A stretch of DNA of 64,000 nucleotides. Origin: Isoetes taiwanensis (taxonomy: Eukaryota > Streptophyta > Lycopodiopsida > Isoetales > Isoetaceae). The position numbers and the translations under genes are program-made. Under the pieces are notes generated by a model. The model was not told the origin of the DNA. It saw nothing but the letters and a program-made list of their open reading frames with translations, and ran no database searches. Each line of letters starts with the position of its first letter. The stretch's first letter is position 1. Of this stretch, positions 11,703 to 21,887 are shown one piece after another. The stretch is from contig JAJEKV010000079.1 of NCBI GenBank assembly GCA_021234155.1, forward strand, positions 2,238,789 to 2,302,788, read 5' to 3'.

Positions 11703-13330
11703 CTATTTGCAGGCAGGAAGAGGGCTGTCACATGGTCCATCATTATGTTCAAAAGGATATGCGCTGAAACCGCTGATCATGCCTGAGGAATAGGTCCTGT
11801 AAGATGATTCATGGACACATCAAATCCTGCCAAACTGACAAGGTTTCCCAACTCCTTAGGGATTTGCCCTGACAATTCGTTCCATTGGAGGTACATCTCT
11901 AGAAGATTACAAAGCTTTTCAATTTGTGAAGGTATGCTTCCATTAAACCCATTGTGGTGCATATCTAGCTGAGTAAGTTGAGCCAAGTTTCCTATTGATC
12001 TAGGAATTGGACCCCAAAAAGAATTGTTAGAAAGATATAAAGTTTCTAATCCAACACACTTTCCATTGGAGTCAGAAATAGCACCGCTGTCCAGTCCCAT
12101 CTATGAACAAGGTTTTTAATTTTGTAAACATGCCAAGATCTGGCAGACTTCCTGCTAGCTTTCTTGCATCAGAAATAAATATAGATTCAATGTCATGCAA
12201 TTTGCTAAGGCTGGTTAGAAGTTGCCCTCCTAAGTCCAAACTGTCAAAGGTTAGTCTGCGGAGGTTAGCTAAATTTCCAATGGACTCAGGGATTGGACCA
12301 GCCAGAGGACCACTTAGACCAAGGTGCTCCAATTCTTTGAGGTTGCCAATCCACGGGGGAATTTAGCCCACAAAGTTGTTTCCATCCAGCATCAATCTCT
12401 ATAGTTTAGAAAGCTTGGAAATAGCAGTAGGTATTTCTCCTGTCAAGCCACAACCGTATAGACCAAGGTCTGTTAAATTTGAGAGCCCTCCAAGACATGC
12501 TAGAATATTTCCAATTATAGCAGGATTCCAACCGCTCAGCAGGAATGTTTCCTTCAAAATTATTGTCTGCCAAGTTCAGATAGACCAGATTGGATAGCTT
12601 TCCAAGCTCCTTGAGAATTTTGCCATTAAATTGGGACATCTGCAGTGAGAGGTCTAGATGTCTCAACTTGGTCATTTGAAAGAGGCATAGTGGAATGGCT
12701 CCTTCTAGATTACAGGATGCCACATTCAAGTAACTTAGATTGGGAAGCTTGCACACTACATCAATACCGCCATATAAATGATCATTCAACCTCAAATTTA
12801 GCTATTCAAGTTTTAAAAGGTTGGCAATTTCTTTAGGCAATGTTACTTTAATGCCAGTATTGGTAAGATCAAGGAACTTGAGCTCTAAAAGTCGAGTCAG
12901 TTCAGTTGGAAAGGCTAGATGCTGTATATCAACCCCTGATAAATTGAGCAGCTCAAGGAATCGAAGGCGAGGAAGAGGATTGAACTTCTTGAACGTATCG
13001 ACACTGAGCAATCCATAGGTAAATTCCAGATTCAATCCAATGACGTTGCCACCACTGTCATAAAAGTACTCAGTTTATTAGAAATAAAAAATCTGCAGAG
13101 GCACTTGAACACAATTGACCACATTACTTGTTACAAGTAATTCCTGTCCATTGACAGCAATCCACATTGTTATTCCATTGGGGAAGGAAGGACTTCAGTT
13201 GTTGATGTAAGACTTGATTTAAAGCCCAAGAGGGCTTTTTGTCTGCTATGTTGCAAGAAAGACTTTCGGCAGAGCCTGCTAAGAAAAAGATAAGTATGGC
13301 AGGAACCCAGTTCTTGCTCTGATGATACAT
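11703..13330 (-). pseudogene. LRR receptor-like protein pseudogene
   Basis: Exon 1 (13330-13128) encodes a signal peptide (ILIFFLAGSAESLSC) and an LRRNT cap ending CCQWTGITC. A 73-bp GT-AG intron (13127-13055) joins it to NGGNVIGLNLEFTYG. Plant extracellular LRRs follow, such as LSNLVYLNLADNNFEGNIPAE, LGLYGCGLTGEIP and LYLSNNSFWGPIPRSIGNL. The C-terminal cap follows a frameshift near 11775 (FSAYPFEHNDGPCDSPLPAC, stop at 11703). It is broken by in-frame stops (about 12800, 12400 and 12365) and by frameshifts near 12540, 12090 and 11775. No transmembrane or kinase region follows. The parent was a cell-surface LRR receptor of the kinase or RLP type. Confidence 0.9.
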
Positions 13331-13708
13331 TGCTTAGATTCTGTTCGCTGAATAGAAGTGTAAGATGGAATTGTATTAAACATGTTGGTTTTAAATCCAT
13401 GAAAGGATTCAGGAGATGGAGGCTGCCCATACTACAAATCTAATAAGCATAGATGTGGCCATAAGTTGGTGCACACTAGTTGCCACACTGCTGCCAGAAT
13501 GAATCTGGAAACCTGCAGTTGGGATTAGAATTAACAGACACATTATAGTTAAGATAGAAGACTTTGGCTTTGGCAGCCGTATATTGACACCCATTTTTGA
13601 CGACATTCTAACAAGTAGACAAACACACTTCATTTTCGAAGCATCTATTTAGTTAGAATTACGAATATCTGCTTAGCATGTAATATGAAACGTACATCAA
13701 AATCAAAA
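13331..13708 (-). other. Unassigned open stretch upstream of the LRR pseudogene
   Basis: A 74-codon minus-strand stretch (13633-13409) contains a hydrophobic run (SILTIMCLLILIPTAGF), but I see no homology. It may be 5' flanking sequence of the LRR pseudogene. Confidence 0.25.
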
Positions 13709-14215
13709 CCCCAACACATAACAACCATTGACATTAACAACCAACACATAACTACCATTGACATTAATTAACACAACCATTGGGTCCAACACATTTAAAT
13801 TAAAATCCCCCTTAAACCCCCTTTGGTTTGGGTGCATATTCACACGGGGGGTGACTCCAGGCAACGAGAGCTGTTGGATAGGCATATTCACCCCGTATTC
13901 CTTAATCTACACCGTACGTAAAGTTCCTCGTTTGTGGGATATGCAAGTACAAAATTTGCTATACTGTATAACAAGATTCGCAAAATACTATAAGATTTCA
14001 AGCGGAATACTATATGGTGTTGATTTCGTACGTGCAAAATACAATTATGAGGGCTCTCGCTGCCCTACGTCACCCCCCGTATGAATATGCACCCAAACCA
14101 AAGGGGGTTTAAGGGGGATTTTAATTTAAATGTGTTGGACCCAATGGTTGTGTTAATTAATGTCAATGGTAGTTATGTGTTGGTTGTTAATGTCAATGGT
14201 TGTTATGTGTTGGGG
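13709..14215. mobile_element. Foldback DNA transposon/MITE with 147-bp terminal inverted repeats
   Basis: The left arm 13709-13855 (starts CCCCAACACATAAC) is the reverse complement of the right arm 14069-14215 (ends GTTATGTGTTGGGG). I count one mismatch in 147 bp. The 213-bp loop holds no gene. Each arm contains an internal approximately 29-bp near-duplication (ACCATTGACATTAA twice). The flanks (AAATCAAAA and ATTTAATTT) show no clear target-site duplication, so the superfamily is undetermined. Confidence 0.85.
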
Positions 14216-14679
14216 ATTTAATTTTTATATGTTGGATGTTAATGGTTTGTGTTGCAAAAAAAACCAAAAAAAAAAAAAAACTAGAATTCATTTGAGGCTT
14301 TCATCACCTGTAGCTTTTGAATTTCATCACAATAAAACAAATAGAACATAAGTAAAAGTTACCATAAAGATAGAGCAGATTGATCCCATTATTCTGAAAG
14401 TCATAAAGTTTGCAACACCCATACACAAACATTTTTCAATTGAAATTTAACAGCAGCCTTTGGCCTCCATGGATTCTTGTGGTGAGCAACCAAAGTGGGA
14501 AACTTTTCTGCTTGTTAGCACAAGGAACTAGAAGCCTTGGAATTTGCTTCTACCTCAAAATCTAAAAATGCATGGTAATTTTTTGCAAGCTTCATTCGGA
14601 ATGAGCCATAAAACAATATCCAATAGCGTAATCCTGTATTAATCAGCGGGTAGGATGTGAAAGCCTACGAAACTCGGCC
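14216..14679. other. No gene seen
   Basis: AT-rich spacer beginning with a short divergent echo of the foldback arm and an A-rich run at about 14255-14280. Confidence 0.5.
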
Positions 14680-15090
14680 GAAAAATTGCTGTTTTAGCAT
14701 AGATAACTTAACCAAACATAGTCATATCATACACTATCAAAAAGATCTCGGAGAGAGCTTTCCAATGCAATAAAAATCATCTGAAATAGAGCTCTGGATC
14801 AAAAGTTATGATAAGAAATGTGTTGCCGGTGGGGAAACTGCACTACATGCGCCCTTCAAGCCCTTCATGTGCCCAACCCGTCCGAAAAATTGCTGTTTTA
14901 GCATAGATAACTTAACCAAACATATCCATATCATACACTATTAAAAAGATCTCGGAGAGAGCTTTCCAACGCAATAAAAATCATCTGAAACAGAGCTCTG
15001 GATCAAAAGTTATAATAAGAAATGTGTTGCCGGTGGGGAAACTGCACTACATGCGCCCTTCAAGCCCTTCATGCACCCTTCAAGCCCTTC
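14680..15090 (+). repeat. 204-bp tandem repeat, two copies
   Basis: The unit starting GAAAAATTGCTGTTTTAGC at 14680 recurs at 14884 and is nearly identical through AGATCTCGGAGAGAGCTTTCC to the ATGCGCCCTTCAAGCCC end. A diverged reverse-orientation relative of the TCAGATGAT...GGAAAGCT core appears at 17620-17710. Confidence 0.9.
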
Positions 15091-15101
15091 ATGTGCCCGT
15101 T

Positions 15102-15458
15102 ATGCACCACACACAAAAAAGGGGCTTTTTGTTGTGAGCCATTGGTTGTTGACCATTATGCACCACACGCGCAAAAAAAAGGGCTTTTGTTGTGAGCCAT
15201 TGGTTGTTGACCATTGAACAAAAAAAAAGCTAAAATCAATGGCTCAAGCTCTTCATGCACCCTTCAAGCCCTTCATGTGCCCGTTATGCACCACACACAC
15301 AAAAAGAGGGCTTTTGTTGTGAGCCATTGGTTGTTGACCATTATGCACCACACGCACAAAAAAAAGGGCTTTTGTTGTGAGCCATTGGTTGTTGACCATT
15401 ATGCACCACACGCACAAAAAAAAGGGCTTTTGTTGTGAGCCATTGGTTGTTGACCATT
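15102..15458 (+). repeat. 57-bp tandem repeat, five copies in a 2+3 arrangement
   Basis: Units ATGCACCACAC...GGGCTTTTGTTGTGAGCC, then ATTGGTTGTTGACCATT, start at 15102, 15158, 15286, 15343 and 15401 (56-58 bp each). Each block ends with GAACAAAAAAA...GCTAAAATCAATGG, so the whole 2- or 3-mer was itself duplicated. The open stretch across it (MHHTHKK...) is an artefact of the repeat. Confidence 0.9.
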
Positions 15459-16081
15459 GAACAAAAAAAGGCTAAAATCAATGGCTCAGAAATGGTGCAC
15501 TCTAGATGTACGCATTAGTACATCCATTTGAATACATCACGAAATCATAGGAAAACCTTAGTGAAAAGCGTACAAAAACACAAAGGAAACCCCCTGTTAT
15601 TATGCTACATATTCTATTACTTATTCTCTCTCTCTTGGATCAGGTCGAAAGGCATAGTCTAGATAGTGGGGTGGTCCTTTTTCTATGCTCTTTATCGCGT
15701 CCCATCCAACAATGTAATGGTGGTTTTTTTTTCTATTTCATCAATCAATTAAGCAACACTGATGTTGACTAGCTACAACATCAAATTTAAAATCGTTGAG
15801 CTCATAGTGTGAAAAGATTGATTCCCAACATTCATGGACAATGTCTAGTCAATGATCTAGATGTAACGGAACCATGAGAGACCACGTGTAAATCTTGGCA
15901 TGGCATTTCTTGACACCACCATAAGAGGGTGGGAAATCATACCACCATAAGAGGGTGATATTGATTTCCCATAAACATTTGGTTTTTTTGGCCAATTGGT
16001 TAGGCTGGGATGGTTAAGGAACATTAGAGTAGACCTTCAATAACAATTGAGGCGGATGTATCAGATATGTGAGAGAATACA
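15459..16081. other. No gene seen
   Basis: Intergenic sequence with a short direct repeat, ACCACCATAAGAGGGTG, at about 15917 and 15943. Confidence 0.5.
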
Positions 16082-16191
16082 TAATAGAATAGAATAGAAT
16101 AGAATACAATAGAATAGATTTTTTAATGTCCACAAACACCAATAGATCATAAGATTCATACAATGTAGTACAACTATTACTACTAGGATTC
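16082..16191 (-). repeat. Dispersed SINE-like repeat with TTCTA tail, copy 2
   Basis: The reverse complement reads AATCCTAGTAGTAATAGTTG...TGGTGTTTGTGGAC, then a (TTCTA)n tail. It matches the block at 9590-9691 along its length. Confidence 0.6.
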
Positions 16192-16599
16192 TCAAACAAT
16201 TGTTCTTATCTTCAAATGTTACAATAATTTCCAAAATGCAGTGTTAAAATAAGTTTGTTCTCCAAATTCTCATATTCCCTAGTAGAGACGGCTTGCAATC
16301 TTTGATAACTTATTAGAATCCCAAAATTGATGTAATTAGGCTAATCCATGTACACCCATGAAACATTAACCACATGTATAAAACATCTAATTCTATGACA
16401 AAAGCTTCAGAACAGTCCAAATATCGCAAGAAAAAGAAGGCATCTATTAGAGAACTTATATCCTCAGCATGGCGAAGTGTGATAAAAAGAAAATGGCATT
16501 CACCCTAAAACCCTAAATATGTTCAAGATCTATGAAGCATGCAATGGCCGCCATCAAAAAACTTTTGTAAGGACAATTTCTGGTATAAATCTCTAGCCT
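16192..16599. other. No gene seen
   Basis: AT-rich spacer without a recognisable feature. Confidence 0.5.
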
Positions 16600-16791
16600 A
16601 AGCAACATTCCTTCTGGTTTTTTTCCTCCTACATGTAGTGTTAGGCAAGGTTGTCCTCTTGCTCCTTATCTTTTTCTTGTGGCAGCTGAGTTGCTTACCA
16701 AAGCCATTTTTCATTATCAAAATCTTGGTCTAATTAAGGGTCTTAAACTTCTTGAATCTGATGAATCCCTTAGTATTGGGGAGCATACATA
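16600..16791 (+). mobile_element. LINE reverse transcriptase relic
   Basis: The reading PSGFFPPTCSVRQGCPLAPY, followed by LFLVAAELLTKAI, is the RQGCPLSPYLF block of L1-type reverse transcriptases, just upstream of where a YADD box belongs. Homology ends at a stop at about 16789 and the YADD region is missing. It is a small fragment of an old non-LTR element, diverged from the LINE at 43.6-52.4 kb (which has GIRQGCPLAPYLF). Confidence 0.85.
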
Positions 16792-17805
16792 AATGGCTTT
16801 TTAACCTCAAGGATAATTCAAGTACATTTTACTTCGAACATAGAAATGGAGGGAGGATGCTACATTATCAACAAATGATGTGAAACTTATAGATGTGATA
16901 AAACACGAACACGAACCTTCTTCTTCATGCCATCAATTTCAATGCTCAAGCTTCATAGTTGAAAGGCTAGTATCAAGAAGTATCAAATCCTAAGTTTGAC
17001 ATAAGATGTGTTTAAATATGTTTTTTGGTAAACTTCTCGATGAAGCCTAAGATGAGACGAAACATGTTCCTGCCAAACTTCTCTATGTCACCAATTTCAA
17101 TAGTCTGTTTCCCAATGCAAATGGAAGGCAAATGAAATTGAAAAATTGCATAAACCTTTACAACATCACCAAAGGGGGACAACAACCTCATACTTTGCCT
17201 GTAAAAAAACTAGGAAATACTGGTACCTTAAATGAGGGGCATCATCTAAAATATTCAAATAATATATGCTATTTGTACTTTGAAATGGTTTGCAGCATGA
17301 TTTCATGGACAATAGAATTCAATTAATTTTTTATCACTTTTCTCTAACTAGGCTTCAAAATGATTTGAAAAAGACGTAAATGACATTTCAATTATCTTTT
17401 GGTATCCAATTTAATTCAATGTATATTACTTTGCCCTTATTTTCTTGCACCTTTATTTTCTATAGTCTCTGGTGTGCCTTTTTGCTAGTTGATTGGAGAA
17501 AAATGGTTCTAAGCAAAAACAAGATTTTCATGGAAGTTTTTTTTACCAAACCATTGTATGTAATATCTAAGTCACTAAAAATAGATGAAGAAGCGCGAAA
17601 GAGATAATATCATTTGTTTCTGCGCTCATAACTTGAGCACAGAGGTCAGATTCAGATGATCTTGGGCTTGTTGGAAAGCTTATGTAGAGAGCTTTCTATT
17701 GGCATATGATTTGACAAATATCTAACAAGATAGGTACCTGCTTTTTGTACTTTTCAATCCAGATATCGTTTTGCACAGTGCATGCCATGCAGATATGATG
17801 TTAAT
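16792..17805. other. No gene seen
   Basis: AT-rich sequence. 17620-17710 (CATAACTTGAGCACAGAGGTC..., CAGATGATC, TTGGAAAGCT) is a diverged inverse relative of the 204-bp repeat core at 14.7-15.0 kb. Confidence 0.5.
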
Positions 17806-18790
17806 GTCATCGATTCTCATCTCTCAGCAGTATCCATGGCTTCTATTCTTTGATTTCATGCGGAGGAGGGGCTTCTTCTTGCATGAGCTACTCTTTCTTG
17901 ACCATTTATATCCTTTCTAACCTTTTCTATCTTTGCCCTTTTGTCCGGCATAGGACAATCTTCAACTTTTCTCCTCGGATCTAGTATTTGAAGTTCTCTG
18001 GTATCAGGATATTGTTGTTTTCATGCGAGTCGCAGTGCAAGAATGTCATCGATTCGCGTAGCGGATCGACATTCTTGCACAAGACGAGCATGCATGCATT
18101 GCATGCGTCGCATGCATGCATCGCATGTATTTTTAGCCCATTCATCAGGTTGGGGGATCGCTATTTATTGCAGAGTTCTTCATCGACATTTCATCAGCGC
18201 TTTCTCATCTCTCAGCAGTATCCATGGCTCCCACCCTTCCCCCCCTTAAAATTGTTGTTTATATGTTCATATTTGTTATAATTGTCGCGTGGCACGCGTG
18301 ACTAGCCCCTTGCTTTTTCGAGGTGTAAATGTTGTTTTTTGTCGCTACTGGTTTTTCTATTGGTGATGTGCAGGTCCAGGGGTGATGCACGACTTCGGTA
18401 TTCTCTGTGAAGCGTGGATTTTTTTTGTGGGAATGTTTAGCAGCCCTGTGTTGTCCAAGCCCCTTGTCGAGATTTTATCGCTAGGGTTTTTCCTCGAAAA
18501 CCCGAAAGGGCGGGGTTTTTTAATTCCGGCGATAAGCTCTCGGCAGGTACACTAGCCAACATCTGTAGCACACAATTTTATTTGGGATCCAGGTGTTATT
18601 ACTGGATATTCCCTATGTTTTTCATTTTTTGGGTAGGCTGCGATGTGCAGCTACCCACCCTATACCATTATAGAAAAAACTGATGAGATGAATGAAAAGC
18701 CTATCTATTCCATGGCTTCTATTCTTTGATCTCATGCGAAGGAGGGGCTTCTTCTTGCATGAGCTACTCTTTCTTGACCTATATGTATCA
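17806..18790 (+). repeat. Complex hairpin-rich repeat family, copy A
   Basis: Collinear with 40471-41560. Shared blocks in order are CTCTCAGCAGTAyC, a GGAGGGGCTTCTTC block, CATGCGAGTCGCAGTGCAAG, a hairpin (CAAGAATGTC..GATTCGCGTAGCGGATC...CATTCTTG), a GCATGC-rich run, TATTGCAGAGTTCTTCATyG, TTGGTGATGTGCAGG, and a second stem (TTGTCGAGATTTTATCGCTA, then CCTCGAAAACCCGAAAGGGC, then CGATAAGCTCTCGGCA). It has no coding potential. The 72-bp block around 17831-17902 recurs at about 18710-18779, bracketing the copy. Confidence 0.8.
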
Positions 18791-19203
18791 AATACTATAG
18801 CATTAAAACATTAACCTTTGTTTGTTTCGAACATTACAAGCATTCACCCGTAGATGAATTCACTATCCACCTTGCATTTAACTTAATATTTTACATCCTT
18901 CTTATACATGTTCGTAGGTCAGCATCAATTTGCAAGAATTGACGTGCCAGACCAGTATTCAAACTTTCCAAGACCTTATGTATTTGCTTGCCCCTTTCTT
19001 ATTTGACTGACCTAATAAAAACCCGCTTTAGTGCACTATAATTAGGTATTGTATAGCATTTTTGATATTGCACCTCGAATGCACACTGATGGCAACATAT
19101 TTTATACATGCACAACCGTTGTATGGAGGCGGAGCCCCTGCGCCTTGTTGCCGCTGCCAGGAGAGGCAAAGAAAAGAATGGAAAAAAATGAATAAAGAAG
19201 CAC
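18791..19203. other. No gene seen
   Basis: Intergenic sequence preceding the remorin fragment. A Lys/Pro-like simple repeat (CCAAGCCAAAGCCCAAGCC) follows at 19218-19255. Confidence 0.4.
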
Positions 19204-19295
19204 CGGGCCCATACAAAGCCCAAGCCAAGCCAAAGCCCAAGCCAAAGCCCCATACATGGGGATTCTTCCAAAGAGCACGGCATTCCGGCAGAGAA

Positions 19296-19724
19296 ATGCA
19301 GCACCAGTCCTCGAGCTTCGACAGATTGTCTCTTGGGATCCTCGACGGAGCTATCCCCACAGGTTTGGTTCTGTGTTTTTGCATTACCAATTCCTCTGTT
19401 TTTTGTGTCTAAAAGTGTAACGCATTTTGTCCGATTTGAATTTTTTGAGTGTGAGCAGATAAATATGCTGACACGGTGGTGCGAAACAAGGATGAGTTTT
19501 TGGTGCATACTCCGAAGCATAGGTCGATGATGAAGGATGCGTGCACTGACGTGATAGGCCTACCGGCGGTGTTGCATCGAGATATGGGCACGCAGATGAC
19601 ACCGTTTTCAAGTTCCCGCCCGTCCAGATGCGCAACGCCGGTCAAAAACACCTCCCCTGCTCGCCACAACACCCCGGCCAAACGCTCCGATTCGCCGCTT
19701 CTTGCTATGCATACAAGCTTCTGA
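19296..19724 (+). pseudogene. Remorin-like N-terminal fragment, two exons
   Basis: Exon 1 (19296-19362; MQHQSSSFDRLSLGILDGAI...) ends at CACAG|GTTTGG. Exon 2 (19459-19724) begins after GTGAGCAG with DKYADTVVRNKDEF. It continues to HRDMGTQMTPFSSSRPSRCA, then TPVKNTSPARHNTPAKRSDS, and stops. The RDMGTQMTP...SR..TP....SPARHNTP pattern is the conserved linker of the plant remorins with long N-termini (plasma-membrane nanodomain scaffolds). The C-terminal Remorin_C coiled coil and membrane anchor are missing: the frame closes at 19722 in unrelated sequence. It is a truncated gene fragment, possibly transposon-captured. The upstream GC-rich leader may be the original 5' UTR. Confidence 0.6.
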
Positions 19725-20281
19725 ATGCTCTCACTTTTGGCGGATCTGCTGTCTGCACTGCAAGCTCGAATCACAGCAGGGATCACAAAGGGGAAGACTG
19801 CAGGGGTCTTTGTTTCTGAAAAAACCCCAGAGCAGCTGCATGACCATTTCTTCCTATTGATGAAGGGATGCTTCATTCTCGACTACCGAGTCGAGAATGG
19901 AGGCACTTGTGTTGTGTGTTGTGTTGTATTTGGGCTTAGTTGTGTATTTGGGCATGCCAACGATTATTATTTAAGTTAGTCATCATTTTACATCCATGAG
20001 AGGGGAGAAAATGATGTTTACAATTCAACATGCACATGCAGTCCATGCACATTCTCGCCTTGCACATTCTCGGCTTGGCTTCAGTCCATGCACATTCTCG
20101 CCTTGCGAGGCGACAAATGGTCTAAGGCTAAATTAATGTTTAGGCTAAATTAATTAATTGTATATATTGACTCGTAAATGTTTCTCTAATTTATATATTT
20201 AATTACATTGACAACTCTAATTAATTAATTTGTAATTTATTTATTTATTTATATTATGAATATTGTATTATTATTTTTATT
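19725..20281. other. Unassigned; open stretch 19725-19979 and short repeats
   Basis: Reading LSLLADLLSALQARITAGIT...GVFVSEKTPEQLHDHFFLLM looks protein-like but is unknown to me. 20038-20105 repeats CATGCACATTCTCGCCTTG. The stretch then becomes very AT-rich (TTAATTAATT runs). Confidence 0.3.
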
Positions 20282-20670
20282 TTGGAGGGGGTGGGGGAGA
20301 CTCCCTCCCCTTGCCACTTCCCTCCCCTCCCCTTGCCCCTTCCCTCCCCCTCCCCCTTGCCCCCTCTTCTCACCCCCCTTTCCGAACTCACCTCCCCTTG
20401 CACTCTTCAAACTTCCCCAATCCCACCTTATCTTTGCCCCAAGCCTGCATTTTTGCTAGTTGAATTAAAGATTTTTGAAAACCATTAAAGAACTAGACAA
20501 TCACCTCCCTTGCCCCCTCTTCTCCCCCCCCTTTTCGAACTCACCTCCCCTTGCACCCTCCTCTCACCTCCCCTTGCCCACTCTTCTCACCCCCCCCCTT
20601 CTTCTAACTTAACCCCTTCCTTACTTCTCTCAACTTCTCCCCAACTTCTCCCTTCCCTTCCCTCCCCCTG
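20282..20670 (+). repeat. Pyrimidine-rich low-complexity tract with degenerate repeats
   Basis: A strongly strand-asymmetric C/T tract. The phrase CTTGCCCNCTCTTCTCNCCCC...CGAACTCACCTCCC recurs about three times (around 20356, 20509 and 20573), interrupted by a short AT-rich stretch at 20460-20500. It opens several overlapping Pro/Ser-rich frames that are not genes. Such homopurine-homopyrimidine DNA can adopt triplex structures. Confidence 0.8.
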
Positions 20671-20770
20671 ATCTAACAACGATTCAATGAAAAAAAATTT
20701 GTCAGTATGAGTCCCATTTTCAGTCTGAGTCCCAAAATTCGAGATTTGTCCCACTTTAATTAAATACGAC

Positions 20771-21060
20771 TTATATGATGTAGAAGGGTAATGGGCCATT
20801 ATTCTTGATAAATTAAAGAAATTAGAAATGCGTGTTGGGCAACGTCGTGCATGTGTAGGGTTGTGGGTCTATATCTTATAATATCACGTAAGTAATGTCA
20901 TATTCGATGGCATAGTTGGAGTTGATTTTGATGCATTAACATTACAATGCATAAAAACAATTATTTGTAAAGTAATGATGTGAGATCTATAAACTTTAGA
21001 AAATGTATGCATGATCAGGCATTAGGAATTATGTGTAAACTTGTATCTTTTGTTGTAAAT
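20771..21060 (+). repeat. Dispersed ~280-bp duplication, copy 1
   Basis: TAGAAGGGTAATGGGCCATT through AACTTGTATCTTTTGT is repeated at 40192-40470 with few differences (an estimated 95% identity or so by eye). No coding potential. It is probably a piece of an unrecognised mobile element. Confidence 0.85.
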
Positions 21061-21887
21061 ATTAACACTAGAGTCCCATGATGGACCAAAAATGGTCCAT
21101 TTGCAATGTTCACTTTAAAATTTGTATAAAATCAACGGCACAAAATCTATTTGAACCCTTCCTAAGAGTTCATATATGGCAGTCATACTCTATTAAAAAA
21201 ATATCTAACTAGTCAAAAGCACGTTTGATTACTTTGTATAGAAAGCATAATTATATTGCAATAATTTGAATGCCATACTTGACATCAGAGCGAGGTATAA
21301 GTTCCCATAATCATGACATGATTATTTGCTAACTTTGTGAAAATGTGAACATTAATTAAAGTTTGAGCCACATCTTGAAATCTTACAACTTGCATGCATA
21401 GAATGAAAATAGAAGGAAGCTAAACAAATAACTACGTTCGTGGATCTGAAATTTACCTTTGATCTACCTCAAAATACAAGGTTAATTGGCTGCTGCCTGG
21501 TTAAAGATGGACTTTTGTGAATAAGCATCACTTATCTGAAATTGACAGATGGTAAATCAAAACATTGGAACAAGAAACTGAGAACTCTCGTTGGAGTGCA
21601 GCATCACAACCAGTCATTCAAGAAAGGGAACATTTTTTAACCTCTAAGCCCTAGAGTTTTAGTATAAATGTGCTGATTTTTCACCGCAGACTTGTTTGAT
21701 AGGATTTGCAATGAGCTAACATCTGTTCAACATTTAATTGTTCATAATAGGCATTAAAAGATCTTACTTAATTTTCCATAGAATATAATAGATTTCATAC
21801 TTTTGAATACAATTTTTCCATGACTCGGGCGGAATATCATCTTAAATAGAACTACGCTACATTAACGACTTGTAAAAGCGTAAACAT
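21061..21887. other. No gene seen
   Basis: Contains GATGGACC.AAAATGGTCCATTTG...TTCACTTTAAAATT at about 21090, which recurs near 60670. Otherwise AT-rich intergenic sequence downstream of the CPSF73 pseudogene. Confidence 0.4.

Noticed and set aside
15214-15438. His/Lys-rich repeat protein (MHHTHKK...)
   Set aside because: It is the translation of the 57-bp tandem repeat, and its unit length changes frame between copies.
18676-18705. Possible hammerhead ribozyme core (CTGATGAG...GAAA)
   Set aside because: The second family copy at 41475 has CTGCTGAG and GAGAAG, so the catalytic core is not conserved, and no matching stems are visible.
20256-20488. Overlapping Pro/Ser-rich open frames
   Set aside because: All frames are open because of the pyrimidine-rich low-complexity tract; no start context or domain.
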